Assembly: GCF_001856665.1 (NCBI RefSeq)
Contig: NZ_CP017781.1
Coordinates: 2,079,501-2,143,500, forward strand
Direction of reading: 5' to 3'
DNA length: 64,000 nt
Source: Rhodobacter xanthinilyticus
GTDB lineage: Bacteria > Pseudomonadota > Alphaproteobacteria > Rhodobacterales > Rhodobacteraceae
Below the pieces are notes generated by a model that was not told the origin of the DNA, made no database searches, and saw only the letters and a list, made by a program, of their open reading frames with translations. Positions within the stretch are counted from its first letter, which is position 1. Every line of letters begins with the position of its first letter. This document shows, piece by piece, positions 34,377 through 43,576 of the stretch. A program made the translations under genes and the position numbers.

Positions 34377-35282
34377 CTATTCCAGCGCCTCGCCGGCCGC
34401 GGCCGGGGCGGCGTTCTTGATCTGGCCGATCCGGCGCACGCCCGCCCATTTCTCGAGATAATTCTTCGCCGGGCGCACAAGGCCGACCTCGCGCAGCACC
34501 TCGAGATTGCGGTAATGCACCGTGAAAATCTCGCGATCCGCCGGCAAGGGCTCGCCGCGCGAGCGCCCGCCGAGGATCCAGTGCTGCTCATCGGGCAGGA
34601 TGTTCCACGCCAGCCCCGCCCGGCGGATCGCGAGCGGCATCGACATCTGGTCGAGATAGGGGCGCTTTTTCGGGATCTCGGGCGCGGCGTCGATCTCCTG
34701 GGCGACCTGCATCCAGACCTCGGGGAAGCTCAGCCCCTCGGCGGAGCGATGATCCTCGGGGAAGCAAAACAGCCCCGAGGAGAAATAGGGCACCCGCTCC
34801 TCGCCGCGCTTTTGCTTCATCAGCTTGAAGCGCTCCTCGGGGATCTCCATCCCGCACACCCGGTAGATATCGTCCCAGATCGTCTGCGGCGCCCAGTTCA
34901 TCGAGGCCGCCTTCGAGAGCGACACATGCCCGGGCCGCGCCAGCGCCTCGACCACGTTCGGCCGGATGCACAGCACATCGGAATCCATGAAGCACGAAAA
35001 CGGCGTGTCGCGCTTTTCGAGCGTGGCGAGGAGCTTGTTGCCATGCGGATAGGGCGGGTCGAACCGCCCCTCGACCTCGAAGGGGCGCAGATCGCAGCCG
35101 AGCCGGTCGAGAACCTTGCGCACATCCCCCGAGACCTCGCCCATCCGCGGCGCCGGACAATAGCCGACGAGCGCGAGCTCGCCCTCGGCGAATTGCTCGC
35201 GCAGCGAGGCGGCGAGATAACAGGCCATGATCTGATAGCTCGGCGGCTCGACAATGAAATAGACGGTCATCCGCGGCGCCAT
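34377..35282 (-). CDS. DxD-containing glycosyltransferase-like protein
   Basis: 301 residues, ATG at 35282 with GAGGAG upstream. The fold signature is a nucleotide-sugar transferase type: opening YFIVEPPSYQIMACYLAASL, the metal-binding Asp100-Ser-Asp102 (CFMDSDVLCIRP) and a late acceptor-side segment PYFSSGLFCFPEDH. Resembles DUF6492/GT-A-like proteins, although the exact family is uncertain. It follows the hydrolase-GT61 gene by four bases and so ends a three-gene minus-strand unit with FkbM. Confidence 0.7.
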   Translation of the reverse strand: MAPRMTVYFIVEPPSYQIMACYLAASLREQFAEGELALVGYCPAPRMGEVSGDVRKVLDRLGCDLRPFEVEGRFDPPYPHGNKLLATLEKRDTPFSCFMDSDVLCIRPNVVEALARPGHVSLSKAASMNWAPQTIWDDIYRVCGMEIPEERFKLMKQKRGEERVPYFSSGLFCFPEDHRSAEGLSFPEVWMQVAQEIDAAPEIPKKRPYLDQMSMPLAIRRAGLAWNILPDEQHWILGGRSRGEPLPADREIFTVHYRNLEVLREVGLVRPAKNYLEKWAGVRRIGQIKNAAPAAAGEALE

Positions 35283-35286
35283 CTCG

Positions 35287-37524
35287 TTACTCCTCTTCCT
35301 CGTCCTCAGGGTGGCGCTCCTGCGCGCCCAGCGCCCGGAACGGCTCGCCCCGGCGCTCCTCATAACTCTCCAGAAGCGCCCGGATCTCGGCCTCGCTGGG
35401 CAGCTCGGGGCGGAAATCGGCCGGCAGATAGCCGCGCGCGATCAGCTGCGCGAAGAGCGCACCGAAATCGAGCTCGCCGATCGAGCGGAAATCGACCCGC
35501 GCCGCATCGCCCGCCACCCAATCGGCCTTGATCACATCGATCACATCCGGGGTAATGCCGCAGAAGTTGCGAAATTGCAGGTCGTAATCGGCCGCATTGG
35601 CCTTCGAGCGGCGCAAGATCATGCCCACGCGCCCGCCCGCGGGCATCACATAGGCCGCCAGATGCAGCGCCGACCCATCGAGCGCCACGATCTGCCGCGC
35701 GGCCTTGTAATGGGCGATCTGCTCGGTCAGCGGCGCCTTCTCGGGGTAGAAGATCTCATAGCCCGCCCGCGCGAGGTTCTCCTCGATCACCGTCTCGCCC
35801 AGGACCCCGCCGCGTTGCGCCGGCAGCCGCGCGCGCGAGACATAGAGCTTCTCGCCCCCCGCCGCGGGCGCCGCCGCGCCGAGCCGGCCCTGCATGAAGG
35901 CGCGGTAGGCGGGCGAGCCGGCATAGCGCTCGTTCCAGCCAAAGCCGAGCTCGGGCACGAACAGCCGCTCGACGCGCTGGATATGGGCAAAGCTGCGCAC
36001 CGGCAGGTCGATGCCGAGCGTCTGGAAGAACCCCGCCTGCCCCTCGATCGCGCGCCGCACCGGCTCGATCGCGCCGCGATAGGGCAGATAGATCAGCCCG
36101 TCGACGCCGCCCTCGATATGGTCGAGCGCCCAGAGCCGGGCCGAGGATTCCACCAGGAAATGGCCGAAATGGCCGCGGAAATGGCCGCAGAAGAGGTGCC
36201 GCCCGGCCAGCTCCTCGATCTCGTCCTCGGGGTGGATGGTCGGCGCGGGCGTGGTCTTGCGCGCCCGGATCCAGGCTTTCGAGAGCTCGACCCAGTCGCC
36301 CTTGGCGTCGATCACCCCGGAGGCCAGCGGCGTGTCATGTTCGCGCTCGGGCACCACAAGCGCCGCGCCGAGCGACAGGATCTCGCCGGTGAACACCCCG
36401 GCCGCACCGCCGGGCACGAGGATCCGCTCATCGCCCTCCGCGCGCGCCGCGCTCATCCGCCCGCGCGCCTCCTTCTCGGCGCGCCGCGCCTTGCGCTGCT
36501 TGCGCAAGAGCCGCCGCGCGGCCTTCATCTCCGGGTCGATCTCGAGGCTGAGCTCGGCCACCCGCGCCGCCAGCGCATCATGGCCGCGCGCATCGGCCGA
36601 TTTGATCAACCCGCGCCGCCAGCCATGCAGATCGCGCCGCCCGCGCATCGCGCGCGCCCAGGCCTGCGCATCGACCCGCCCCGCCGCCGCCGCCTCGATC
36701 AGATCTTGCAAGACGCCGAGCTCCTTGACCATCCGGATCGCCCGATGGCCAAAGAGCGGCGCGATCAGCCGCGTCACCCGCGGCCCCGCGATCCGCGCGG
36801 CATGCAGCCGGTCCTCATGCTCGAGCGGGTCATAGACCAGCGTCACCTCCTGATCGGTGATCGCCGCGGCCGCGTCGCGATAGGGCAGCTCCTCGCTCCA
36901 ATCCCATTTGCGCTGCGCATAGCGGTAGCGCTTGTCGAAGGGCACGATCTTGCGCGCGAGCGTCGTCTGCGGCGAAAACGCCAAGACCCGCGCCCCCGGC
37001 ACCAGCCCCGCATAGGCCAGCGCCGCATAGCCGCCCATCGAGGCGCCGACGAAGAGAATGTTGCGAAACCGCGCGAAGAACCCCGCCTCGCGCAGCGCGG
37101 TGATCACCGCCGCCGTCTCGGCATTGCGATACCAATCCTTGCGCGAGGCCATGATCCCGAGGATCGAGGCCCCGGCCTTGGCCGCGCGGCCCTGCAACCA
37201 GGGCTGCGGCGGGTCATATTCGCCGATCGAATTGAGGTTGTCGAAGGTCACCCAGAGCGTGTCGGAGCGGTGCAGGAACCACGCATCAACGAGCCCCGCG
37301 CGCAGCACAAACGCCGCGCGCCCCGCGGCCGCGGCGGCGTCGGGCGCCTCTTCGGGGGTCTCAAAGAGCGCCGGATAGGGCCGGCTCAGCCCCGGCTCCT
37401 GATCATCCGCGCCATCGCCGTCCTCGGCCAGATCCTCGGGCGCGCGGGTCTCCTCCGGCGCCTCACCCTGCCCCTGCGCGGCCCGCGTCTCGTCCAGCAC
37501 CCCGGCCGCTTCTTCCGGCTTCAT
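35287..37524 (-). CDS. Fusion: alpha/beta-hydrolase-like domain plus GT61 (DUF563) glycosyltransferase
   Basis: 745 residues. After an acidic, disordered N-terminus (1-65), residues about 70-345 form a hydrolase-like domain with nucleophile elbow GASMG (Ser162), Asp232 (LVYDP) and His260 (LFGHR). An arginine-rich linker follows, then about 360-740 is a GT61/DUF563 domain (LFCGHFRGHFGHFLVES near the start; YEIFYPEKAPLTEQIAHY and VALDGSALHLAAYVMPAG near the end, the family hallmark). The N-terminal domain is duplicated at 28592-29563. It may couple removal of an acyl group or sulfate ester with glycosyl transfer; this is speculation. The start at 37524 has GAGGAG and overlaps the FkbM stop region by 12 bases... 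downstream of the fkbM-like gene. Confidence 0.75.
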   Translation of the reverse strand: MKPEEAAGVLDETRAAQGQGEAPEETRAPEDLAEDGDGADDQEPGLSRPYPALFETPEEAPDAAAAAGRAAFVLRAGLVDAWFLHRSDTLWVTFDNLNSIGEYDPPQPWLQGRAAKAGASILGIMASRKDWYRNAETAAVITALREAGFFARFRNILFVGASMGGYAALAYAGLVPGARVLAFSPQTTLARKIVPFDKRYRYAQRKWDWSEELPYRDAAAAITDQEVTLVYDPLEHEDRLHAARIAGPRVTRLIAPLFGHRAIRMVKELGVLQDLIEAAAAGRVDAQAWARAMRGRRDLHGWRRGLIKSADARGHDALAARVAELSLEIDPEMKAARRLLRKQRKARRAEKEARGRMSAARAEGDERILVPGGAAGVFTGEILSLGAALVVPEREHDTPLASGVIDAKGDWVELSKAWIRARKTTPAPTIHPEDEIEELAGRHLFCGHFRGHFGHFLVESSARLWALDHIEGGVDGLIYLPYRGAIEPVRRAIEGQAGFFQTLGIDLPVRSFAHIQRVERLFVPELGFGWNERYAGSPAYRAFMQGRLGAAAPAAGGEKLYVSRARLPAQRGGVLGETVIEENLARAGYEIFYPEKAPLTEQIAHYKAARQIVALDGSALHLAAYVMPAGGRVGMILRRSKANAADYDLQFRNFCGITPDVIDVIKADWVAGDAARVDFRSIGELDFGALFAQLIARGYLPADFRPELPSEAEIRALLESYEERRGEPFRALGAQERHPEDEEEE

Positions 37525-37535
37525 CGCCGCTCTCC

Positions 37536-38282
37536 TCAACCCTTGCGATAGATATGCACACCCGGCAGCGAGTTTTCCTCGTCCTGCTCAAAGCCCTTGT
37601 CGCGCAGGATATGGCGGATCTCGCGCATCCCCTCGCGGCCATAGATCTTGCGATGCACCTCGAAGACCAGCACCGAAACCCCGCTCAGATCGGCATCGCG
37701 CAGGAACGGCAGCTCCCCCCCCTCGATATCCATCATGATCGCATCATGGGGGAATTCGGCGCTCAGATCGGCATAGCGGATCACCGGCACCTCGACCGCG
37801 GTGCCCGCCGCCGCCTTCGAGGCATCGAGCCCCGAGCCGAGGAAATTGGTCGCGACATGGAAGCTGACATGCTCAGGCGCATCGGGGGCGGAAAACACCA
37901 CCGAATGGCGCAGCTCGATCCGGTCGGCGAGCCCGTTATGGGCGTAAAGCGCGCGCGCGGGGTCGATCATCTTCGGGTTGGCCTCGATCGAGAGCACCGC
38001 GGCGAGATCGAGGTTCTTGGCCAGAACCGCCCCCACCACGCCCGAGCCCGCGCCCATTTCGAGCAGCCGCGCCCCCCGCGGGATCGCCTTGAGGCCGCAG
38101 GCGACCTCCTTGCCCTCATAGCCGCCCTCGCGCAGCCGCCCGCGCATCCGCGGCGTGAAATGCGGCATGTTGAGCACCTCGACGCCGTGATAGACGGCAA
38201 GCAGCGCGCCATAGGGCACCTTCGCGCCCGGCGTTTCGAGATCCGGCGCCGCGAAGGCCGCTTGCGTGTCGATATTGCTCAT
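37536..38282 (-). CDS. FkbM family SAM-dependent methyltransferase
   Basis: 248 residues. SAM-binding motif I is RLLEMGAGSGVVGAVLAKN (about 70-88), followed by SIEANP (motif II) and the FkbM hallmark IRYADLSAEFPHDAIMMDIEGGELPFL, with MDIEG typical of the family. FkbM enzymes usually O-methylate sugars or polyketides; here a glycan hydroxyl is the likely acceptor, given neighbours. It heads the minus-strand unit and is divergent from the GT2-methyltransferase gene across 200 bases, suggesting shared control. Confidence 0.88.
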   Translation of the reverse strand: MSNIDTQAAFAAPDLETPGAKVPYGALLAVYHGVEVLNMPHFTPRMRGRLREGGYEGKEVACGLKAIPRGARLLEMGAGSGVVGAVLAKNLDLAAVLSIEANPKMIDPARALYAHNGLADRIELRHSVVFSAPDAPEHVSFHVATNFLGSGLDASKAAAGTAVEVPVIRYADLSAEFPHDAIMMDIEGGELPFLRDADLSGVSVLVFEVHRKIYGREGMREIRHILRDKGFEQDEENSLPGVHIYRKG

Positions 38283-38482
38283 CCTGCCTCACCTTTGTGT
38301 CTGGTCCGCCACGTCCGGGCATTGTTTCCAGAATAGAGACGGTTAACAGGGCTGTCACCCCAAAACCGGCCAATGCCGCACCGCCCCTTGCCGTTGCAGA
38401 GGATCCTGCGATAAATTGGCGAAAATATGGAAATAAACGGTTTACGAGCGGGCATTACCCCGGCGGGGCAGAAAGGCAAGCG

Positions 38483-40864
38483 ATGACCAAGGACGCATCG
38501 CCCGAGGGGCAAGAGGCCGAGGCGGCGACCCCGGGCGACGACGCGGCGCGCGCGGCGGGTGAGCGCCCCGCCAAGGGCAAGAGCCAGGGCCAGGGCCAGG
38601 GCAAAGCCAAGGGCCAGGGCGGCGCAAAGGCCGCCGCCAAGACCAAGGCCGCCGCCAAGGCGAAGGCCAAGCCCCCCCACGCCGAGGAGGAGGCCGAGGA
38701 GGAGGGCTTTGGCGAGGACGATCTCGACAGCCCCGATGACGACGAGGCGCGCGAGGCCGCCGCCGAAGCCGCAGGCCAGCCCTCGCCGCGCGCCCGCCTG
38801 AAAGCCGCCCGCGAAGAGGCCGAGCGCCACCCCGAGCGCCCGCGCGGCGCGGCGCCGCTGTGGGGCACCGTGCCCTTCTCGCTCAAGCGCCATGTCTCGC
38901 CCCACGGTCAGGTGACCGCCGTCTCGATGATGAAGGACGAAGGCCCCTATGTCATCGAATGGGTCGCCCATCACCTCGCGATCGGCTTCACCGACCTGAT
39001 CGTCTACACCAATGATTGCTCGGACGGCACCGATGACATGCTGATCCGCCTCGAGGAGCTCGGCCTCGCGCATCACCGGCGCAACGTGATCCCCGAAGGC
39101 ATCCGCCCGCAGCCCTCCGCGCTCAACTACGCTCAGGACGACCCGCTCGTCGGGCTCTCCGACTGGGTTCTGGTCTTCGATGCCGATGAATTCGTCTCGA
39201 TCAAATACGGCGATGGCACGCTCGATCAGCTGATCGCCGCCGCCAAGGAGCAAGGCGCCAATGGCATCGTGATCACCTGGCGGATCTTCGGCTCGGGCGG
39301 CGTCGTCGAATGGTCGCGCGCGCCGGTGAGCGAGCAATATCTGATGGCCGCACCGCCCGAATGGAACAAGGGCTGGGGGGTGAAGACGCTGTTCACCTTC
39401 GACCCGGAGTATTGGAAGCTCGGCATCCACCGCCCGAAGATGAAGACCCGCCACATCAAGACCGAGTTCCCCGATCAGGTGAAATGGCTCAACGGCTCGG
39501 GCCGCGAGATGGAGGATTACTTCAAGTTCCGCGGCTGGCGCTCGATCACGCGCACGGTCGGCTATGACTGGGTGCAGCTCAACCATTACGCGGTGAAATC
39601 GGTCGACAGCTACGCGATCCGCAAGCTGCGCGGCAATGTCAACAACAAGAAAGACAAGTATAATTCCGATTACTGGTCGCTGCAGGACCGCAACGAGGTG
39701 CGCGACGAGACGATGCTGCGCTACAAGGCGCGGCGCGATGCGATCATTGCCGAGCTGCTGACCGATCCGGTGCTCAACCGCCTCCACCATGCCGCGGTGG
39801 CGCGCGCCGAGGCGCGGCTGGCCGAGATCAAGGGCACCGAGGCCTATGTCAAGCTCGTCGAGGATCTCGCCGCCGCCTCGGCGGTGCCGCTGAGCCAGAT
39901 CGTCGCCAAACCCCCGCAGGCGCGCGACCGCGAGAAGATCGCCGCGCTGATGAGCGAGGTGGAGCGCCAGCGCGGGCTGAAAGCGCGCGAGGAGCGCAAG
40001 GCCGCGGGCCCGCGCGAGCCGATCGAGACGGTGCCTTTGGGCAATTTCGTCGCCGGGCCGGTGGTGACCGAGCCGCCCTATGCGGGCGACTGGGTCAAGA
40101 ACCACACGATGGAGCTGCCGCTCGACCACCGGATCTTCAACACCCCGATGCTCGGCGTGATCGGCAAGGGCAAGTTCGACCGCGGGCTCGCGCGGCGGAT
40201 GCCCTCGGTGCTGCCGCAGGGCGCCAGCGTGCTCGAGATCGGCGCGGGGGTGGGCTTCGTGATGGGCCATCTGGCGGCGGTGCGCCCCGATCTGACCCTC
40301 GCGATGGCCGAGGAGGACGAAGGGCTCGCCGCCGCGCTGCGGCTGATCGCGGCGCGAAACGGCCGCGATCTGACCCGCGCGCCCGAGCTGATCGCCGCGC
40401 CGCTCGGCGCCGACCCGGCCGGCGCGATCCTCGCCCAGATCGCCGCGCGCCGCCCGCAGGCGCTGCTGCTCGCCGATCCGCGGATCTCGCCCGAGGTCTT
40501 CGCCGCGATCCTCGCCCATGCGGGGCGGCCCGATTGCCCGATGCCGGGGCTGGTGTTCCTCCATGGCCGGCTCCTCGAGGCCCATCGCGCGCGGCTGGCG
40601 GAGTATGACGCGCTGATCGAGCCGCGCGGTTTTGTGCAGGGCTTTGGCTTCGACCCGAACCTGACGCGCGGCTATGGCTATGGCCTCGCCCCGCCCGACC
40701 CCGCCGCCCGCGAGGCGCGCAAGCGCAAGAAAGCGGCGCAGTCCGAGGGCGACGAGCCCCAGACCGACGGGGCCGAGGGCGCCGAACCCCGGACCGACGA
40801 GACCGCCCCGAACGCCGACCTTGCCCCGAACTCCGACCTTGCCCGAGGGGCAGGCGAGTTGTAA
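38483..40864 (+). CDS. Fusion: GT2-like glycosyltransferase plus FkbM-like methyltransferase
   Basis: 793 residues from the ATG at 38483 (GAAAGG upstream). Residues 1-110 are low complexity: a basic KGKSQGQGQGKAKGQGGAK region followed by an acidic run (EEEAEEEGFGEDD). About 145-470 is a GT2 domain paralogous to 27395-28453, with Asp233-Ala-Asp235 (VFDADEF). About 530-750 resembles a SAM methyltransferase (SVLEIGAGVGFVMGHLA), akin to the FkbM protein divergent from it, but the MDIEG motif is not evident, so catalysis is uncertain. A second charged tail ends the protein. Confidence 0.8.
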   Translation: MTKDASPEGQEAEAATPGDDAARAAGERPAKGKSQGQGQGKAKGQGGAKAAAKTKAAAKAKAKPPHAEEEAEEEGFGEDDLDSPDDDEAREAAAEAAGQPSPRARLKAAREEAERHPERPRGAAPLWGTVPFSLKRHVSPHGQVTAVSMMKDEGPYVIEWVAHHLAIGFTDLIVYTNDCSDGTDDMLIRLEELGLAHHRRNVIPEGIRPQPSALNYAQDDPLVGLSDWVLVFDADEFVSIKYGDGTLDQLIAAAKEQGANGIVITWRIFGSGGVVEWSRAPVSEQYLMAAPPEWNKGWGVKTLFTFDPEYWKLGIHRPKMKTRHIKTEFPDQVKWLNGSGREMEDYFKFRGWRSITRTVGYDWVQLNHYAVKSVDSYAIRKLRGNVNNKKDKYNSDYWSLQDRNEVRDETMLRYKARRDAIIAELLTDPVLNRLHHAAVARAEARLAEIKGTEAYVKLVEDLAAASAVPLSQIVAKPPQARDREKIAALMSEVERQRGLKAREERKAAGPREPIETVPLGNFVAGPVVTEPPYAGDWVKNHTMELPLDHRIFNTPMLGVIGKGKFDRGLARRMPSVLPQGASVLEIGAGVGFVMGHLAAVRPDLTLAMAEEDEGLAAALRLIAARNGRDLTRAPELIAAPLGADPAGAILAQIAARRPQALLLADPRISPEVFAAILAHAGRPDCPMPGLVFLHGRLLEAHRARLAEYDALIEPRGFVQGFGFDPNLTRGYGYGLAPPDPAAREARKRKKAAQSEGDEPQTDGAEGAEPRTDETAPNADLAPNSDLARGAGEL

Positions 40865-40923
40865 CCCTTGAGAAACCCCGCCGCCGCGCGCCGCGCGCGG
40901 CCAAAGCGAAAGGCCGCCTTCCC

Positions 40924-41739
40924 GTGTCGAACACCATCCGCCGCCCCGTCGCCTCGCTCTGGATCGGCGAGCGCCTGCATTATCTCAACCAGATGTGCCT
41001 GCTCTCCCATGTCCAGGCCGGCCACCCGACCACGCTTTACTGCACCGACACGGTGACCAATGTCCCCGAGGGCGTCGAGGTCCGCCCGGCGACCGAGATC
41101 ATGGATATCGACATGGCGATCGTCGAGCAGACCTCGGCCTCGTTCCTGTCGAACGTGTTCCGCTACAAGATGATCAAGAAGACCGATGCGGTCTGGATCG
41201 ACTGCGATGCGTTTTGCCACCGCCCCTTCCCCGACGAGATGCAGAACATCTACGCCGGCCACGGCTTCCGCGGCGCGCTCAACTGCGGGGTGGTCTATAT
41301 CCCGCGCGAGGGCGAGCTGATCGACGTGCTGCTCGATTACTACGAAAACCTCCCCGAGGCGCCGCCGTGGTTCAACAAGCAGCAACGCAAGCGGATCGCC
41401 AAGCAGGACACCTCGCTGCCGCAGGCGGTGCGGATCTACAACGCCGAGCGCACCGCCTTTGGCCCGCAGGCCTTCACCTATTTCGCCCAGCAGACCGGCG
41501 ATTACGAGAAGGCGCTCAGCCACGACGTGCTCTACCCGGTGCCGTTCCAGCTCAACGACATCTTCTACGACCCCTATGGCCGCGTCGAGGGCTGGTTCAC
41601 CGATGCGACCCTCTCGGTCCATCTCTACACCAACGGCACCAAGCCCTGGTGGCGCAAGAACGTGCCGCTCGAGAATTCCTATGCCGCGCGGATGGCCGCG
41701 CAGACCGGCGTCGACCCGGCCAAGGCGCTCGAGGAATAA
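40924..41739 (+). CDS. GT32-like glycosyltransferase
   Basis: 271 residues. The opening SLWIGERLHYLNQMCLLSHVQAGH resembles the glycosyltransferase sugar-binding (DXD) region of GT32 family proteins, and Asp93-Cys-Asp95 (WIDCDAFCHRP) is the DxD motif. LNCGVVYIPREGELID matches the acceptor-side region. It follows the GT2-methyltransferase gene by 59 bases and probably belongs to the same transcript. Substrate unknown. Confidence 0.8.
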   Translation: MSNTIRRPVASLWIGERLHYLNQMCLLSHVQAGHPTTLYCTDTVTNVPEGVEVRPATEIMDIDMAIVEQTSASFLSNVFRYKMIKKTDAVWIDCDAFCHRPFPDEMQNIYAGHGFRGALNCGVVYIPREGELIDVLLDYYENLPEAPPWFNKQQRKRIAKQDTSLPQAVRIYNAERTAFGPQAFTYFAQQTGDYEKALSHDVLYPVPFQLNDIFYDPYGRVEGWFTDATLSVHLYTNGTKPWWRKNVPLENSYAARMAAQTGVDPAKALEE

Positions 41740-41784
41740 TCCCGGTCGGGGGGCCCGCCGCCCCCCGCACCTGAAAGGACGACC

Positions 41785-42486
41785 ATGGGCATTTCCCTGA
41801 TCCCCGCGCTGTTTCTGGCCCGCAACGCCGCCCATGTCGCCCCCGAAGGCCGCGGGCTGGTGCTCGGGCGGCAAAAGCTGCACATGCGCGACCGCCGCGT
41901 CGTGCGCTTTCTCAAGATGATGGCCGCGATGGGCAAGCCGCTCACCGAGGAGCAGATCCGCCAGGAGGACGGCTTCACCGAGGCGCTCTTCACCGCGCTC
42001 GGCTACCCGGAGATGGAGGCGCTCGATTTCACCGATGCCGAGGGCGCGCAGCATGTGCACGACCTCAACCACCCCTGCCCCGACCATCTGCGCGGCCAGT
42101 TCGACGTGGTGCTCGATGGCGGCACGACCGAACATATCTTCCACATCGGCGCCGCGCTCGATACCTGCCATGAGCTGCTCAAACCCGGCGGCGTGGTGAT
42201 GTCCTATGTCGCGGCCGATGGCTGGTTCGGGCATGGCTTCTTCCAGACCGGGCCCGATGTGCCCTGGCGCTACTGGCACCATGCGCGCGGCTACGAGATG
42301 CTCGAGGTCTCGATCGCGCCGCGCGCCTTCCCCGGCCAGCTGATCGAGATCCCCGATCCGACCGGCCAGCCCCGCGGCGGCGAGCGCTTCCTCGAGGGCC
42401 CGCATATGATCGTCTATGCCGCGCGCAAACCGCTCGAGGCGCCGCCCTACGCACCGCCGATCCAGGGCCATTACGTCCACGACTGA
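41785..42486 (+). CDS. Putative class I SAM methyltransferase
   Basis: 233 residues. The core reads as a methyltransferase-type Rossmann segment: ALDFTDAEGAQHVHDLNHP, then FDVVLDGGTTEHIFHIGAALDTCHELLKPGGVVMSYVA split across about 112-147, where LKPGG is the post-motif III signature. The usual glycine-rich motif I is weak. An N-terminal FLARNAAHVAPEGRGLVLGRQ segment precedes it. It is the last plus-strand gene of the island, 40 bases before alr. Confidence 0.7.
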   Translation: MGISLIPALFLARNAAHVAPEGRGLVLGRQKLHMRDRRVVRFLKMMAAMGKPLTEEQIRQEDGFTEALFTALGYPEMEALDFTDAEGAQHVHDLNHPCPDHLRGQFDVVLDGGTTEHIFHIGAALDTCHELLKPGGVVMSYVAADGWFGHGFFQTGPDVPWRYWHHARGYEMLEVSIAPRAFPGQLIEIPDPTGQPRGGERFLEGPHMIVYAARKPLEAPPYAPPIQGHYVHD

Positions 42487-42526
42487 CGCCCTCCCCCCTC
42501 CCTCCCAGACCAAGACCGGATAGACC

Positions 42527-43576
42527 ATGGCCACCGCTTCGCTCCGCATCGACCTCGACGCAATCCTCGCCAACTGGCGCGCGCTGGACGCGCTCTCGGG
42601 CCCCGCCACCGAAACCGGCGCGGTGGTCAAGGCCAACAGCTACGGGCTCGGCGCGGCGCGCGTGGCGCGCGCGCTGGCCCGCGCGGGGGCGCGCAAGTTC
42701 TTCGTGGCCTGCACCGAGGAGGGCGTGGCGGTGCGTCAGGCGCTCGGCGAGGGGCCGCAGATCTTCATCTTCTCCGGCCATATGGCGGGCGATACCGAGA
42801 TGATCGCCGATCTCGGGCTGACGCCGATGCTCAACTCGCTCGATCAGGTCACCCGCCATTTCGAGGCCCTGCCCGGCGCGCCCTTCGGGATCCAGCTCGA
42901 TACCGGCATGAACCGGCTTGGCTTCGAGGCGCCCGAATGGCAGGCCGTCGCGCCGATCGTGCTGCCGCAGGGCCCCGAACTCGTGATGTCGCATCTGGCC
43001 TGCTCGGATGAGCCCGAACACCCGATGAACGCCGCCCAGCTCGCGCAATTCCACGCGATGACCGACGGGCTCGGCGTCAAACGCTCGCTCTCGGCGACGG
43101 GCGGGCTCCTGATGGGCCCGGCCTTCCACTTCGACGTGGTGCGCCCCGGCATCGGCCTTTACGGCGGGCTGCCCTTCGAGGCGGCCGAGCCCGTTGTGCG
43201 CCTGACCCTGCCGGTGGTGCAGGTCCGCGAGGTCGCGCCGGGCGAGACGGTGGGCTATTCCAACGCCTGGGAGGCCGAGGGGCCGAGCCGCATCGCCACC
43301 GTCTCGGCGGGCTATGCCGACGGCATCCACCGCACGCTCGGCGGGCGCGCGACGCTCTGGGCGGGCGATGTGCCCTGCCCGGTCGTCGGCCGGATCTCGA
43401 TGGATCTGATCACCGTCGATGTCACCCATCTGAGCGAGATCCCCGCCGGGCTCGACCTGCTCGGGCCCTGTCAGGGGGTCGATGATGTCGCCGATGTCGC
43501 GGGCACGATCGGCTATGAGATCCTGACCGGGCTCGGCCAGCGCTACGCGCGCCACTATGTCGAGGGCGCGCGGTGA
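42527..43576 (+). CDS. alr: Alanine racemase
   Basis: PLP enzyme making D-alanine for peptidoglycan. 349 residues. The PLP lysine is in [18 protein letters not shown] (Lys34 region); note Asn-Ser-Tyr where AxAYGHG is usual. The second-domain catalytic tyrosine lies in GYSNAW and the C-terminal [10 protein letters not shown] motif is typical. It returns to the housekeeping set after the glycan island. Its stop overlaps the mlaE GTG start by four bases. Confidence 0.94.
   Translation: MATASLRIDLDAILANWRALDALSGPATETGAVVKANSYGLGAARVARALARAGARKFFVACTEEGVAVRQALGEGPQIFIFSGHMAGDTEMIADLGLTPMLNSLDQVTRHFEALPGAPFGIQLDTGMNRLGFEAPEWQAVAPIVLPQGPELVMSHLACSDEPEHPMNAAQLAQFHAMTDGLGVKRSLSATGGLLMGPAFHFDVVRPGIGLYGGLPFEAAEPVVRLTLPVVQVREVAPGETVGYSNAWEAEGPSRIATVSAGYADGIHRTLGGRATLWAGDVPCPVVGRISMDLITVDVTHLSEIPAGLDLLGPCQGVDDVADVAGTIGYEILTGLGQRYARHYVEGAR

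Noticed and set aside
35311-37551. Plus-strand open frame of 746 codons
   Set aside because: It mirrors the hydrolase-GT61 gene on the other strand and has shadow-type composition without motifs.
38279-40585. Minus-strand open frame of 768 codons
   Set aside because: Antisense to the GT2-methyltransferase fusion, whose DxD and SAM motifs make it the real gene.
34377-42486. Complete capsule or O-antigen biosynthesis locus
   Set aside because: No Wzx/Wzy, Wza/Wzc, ABC exporter or nucleotide-sugar synthesis genes are present; only transferases and methyltransferases are seen.
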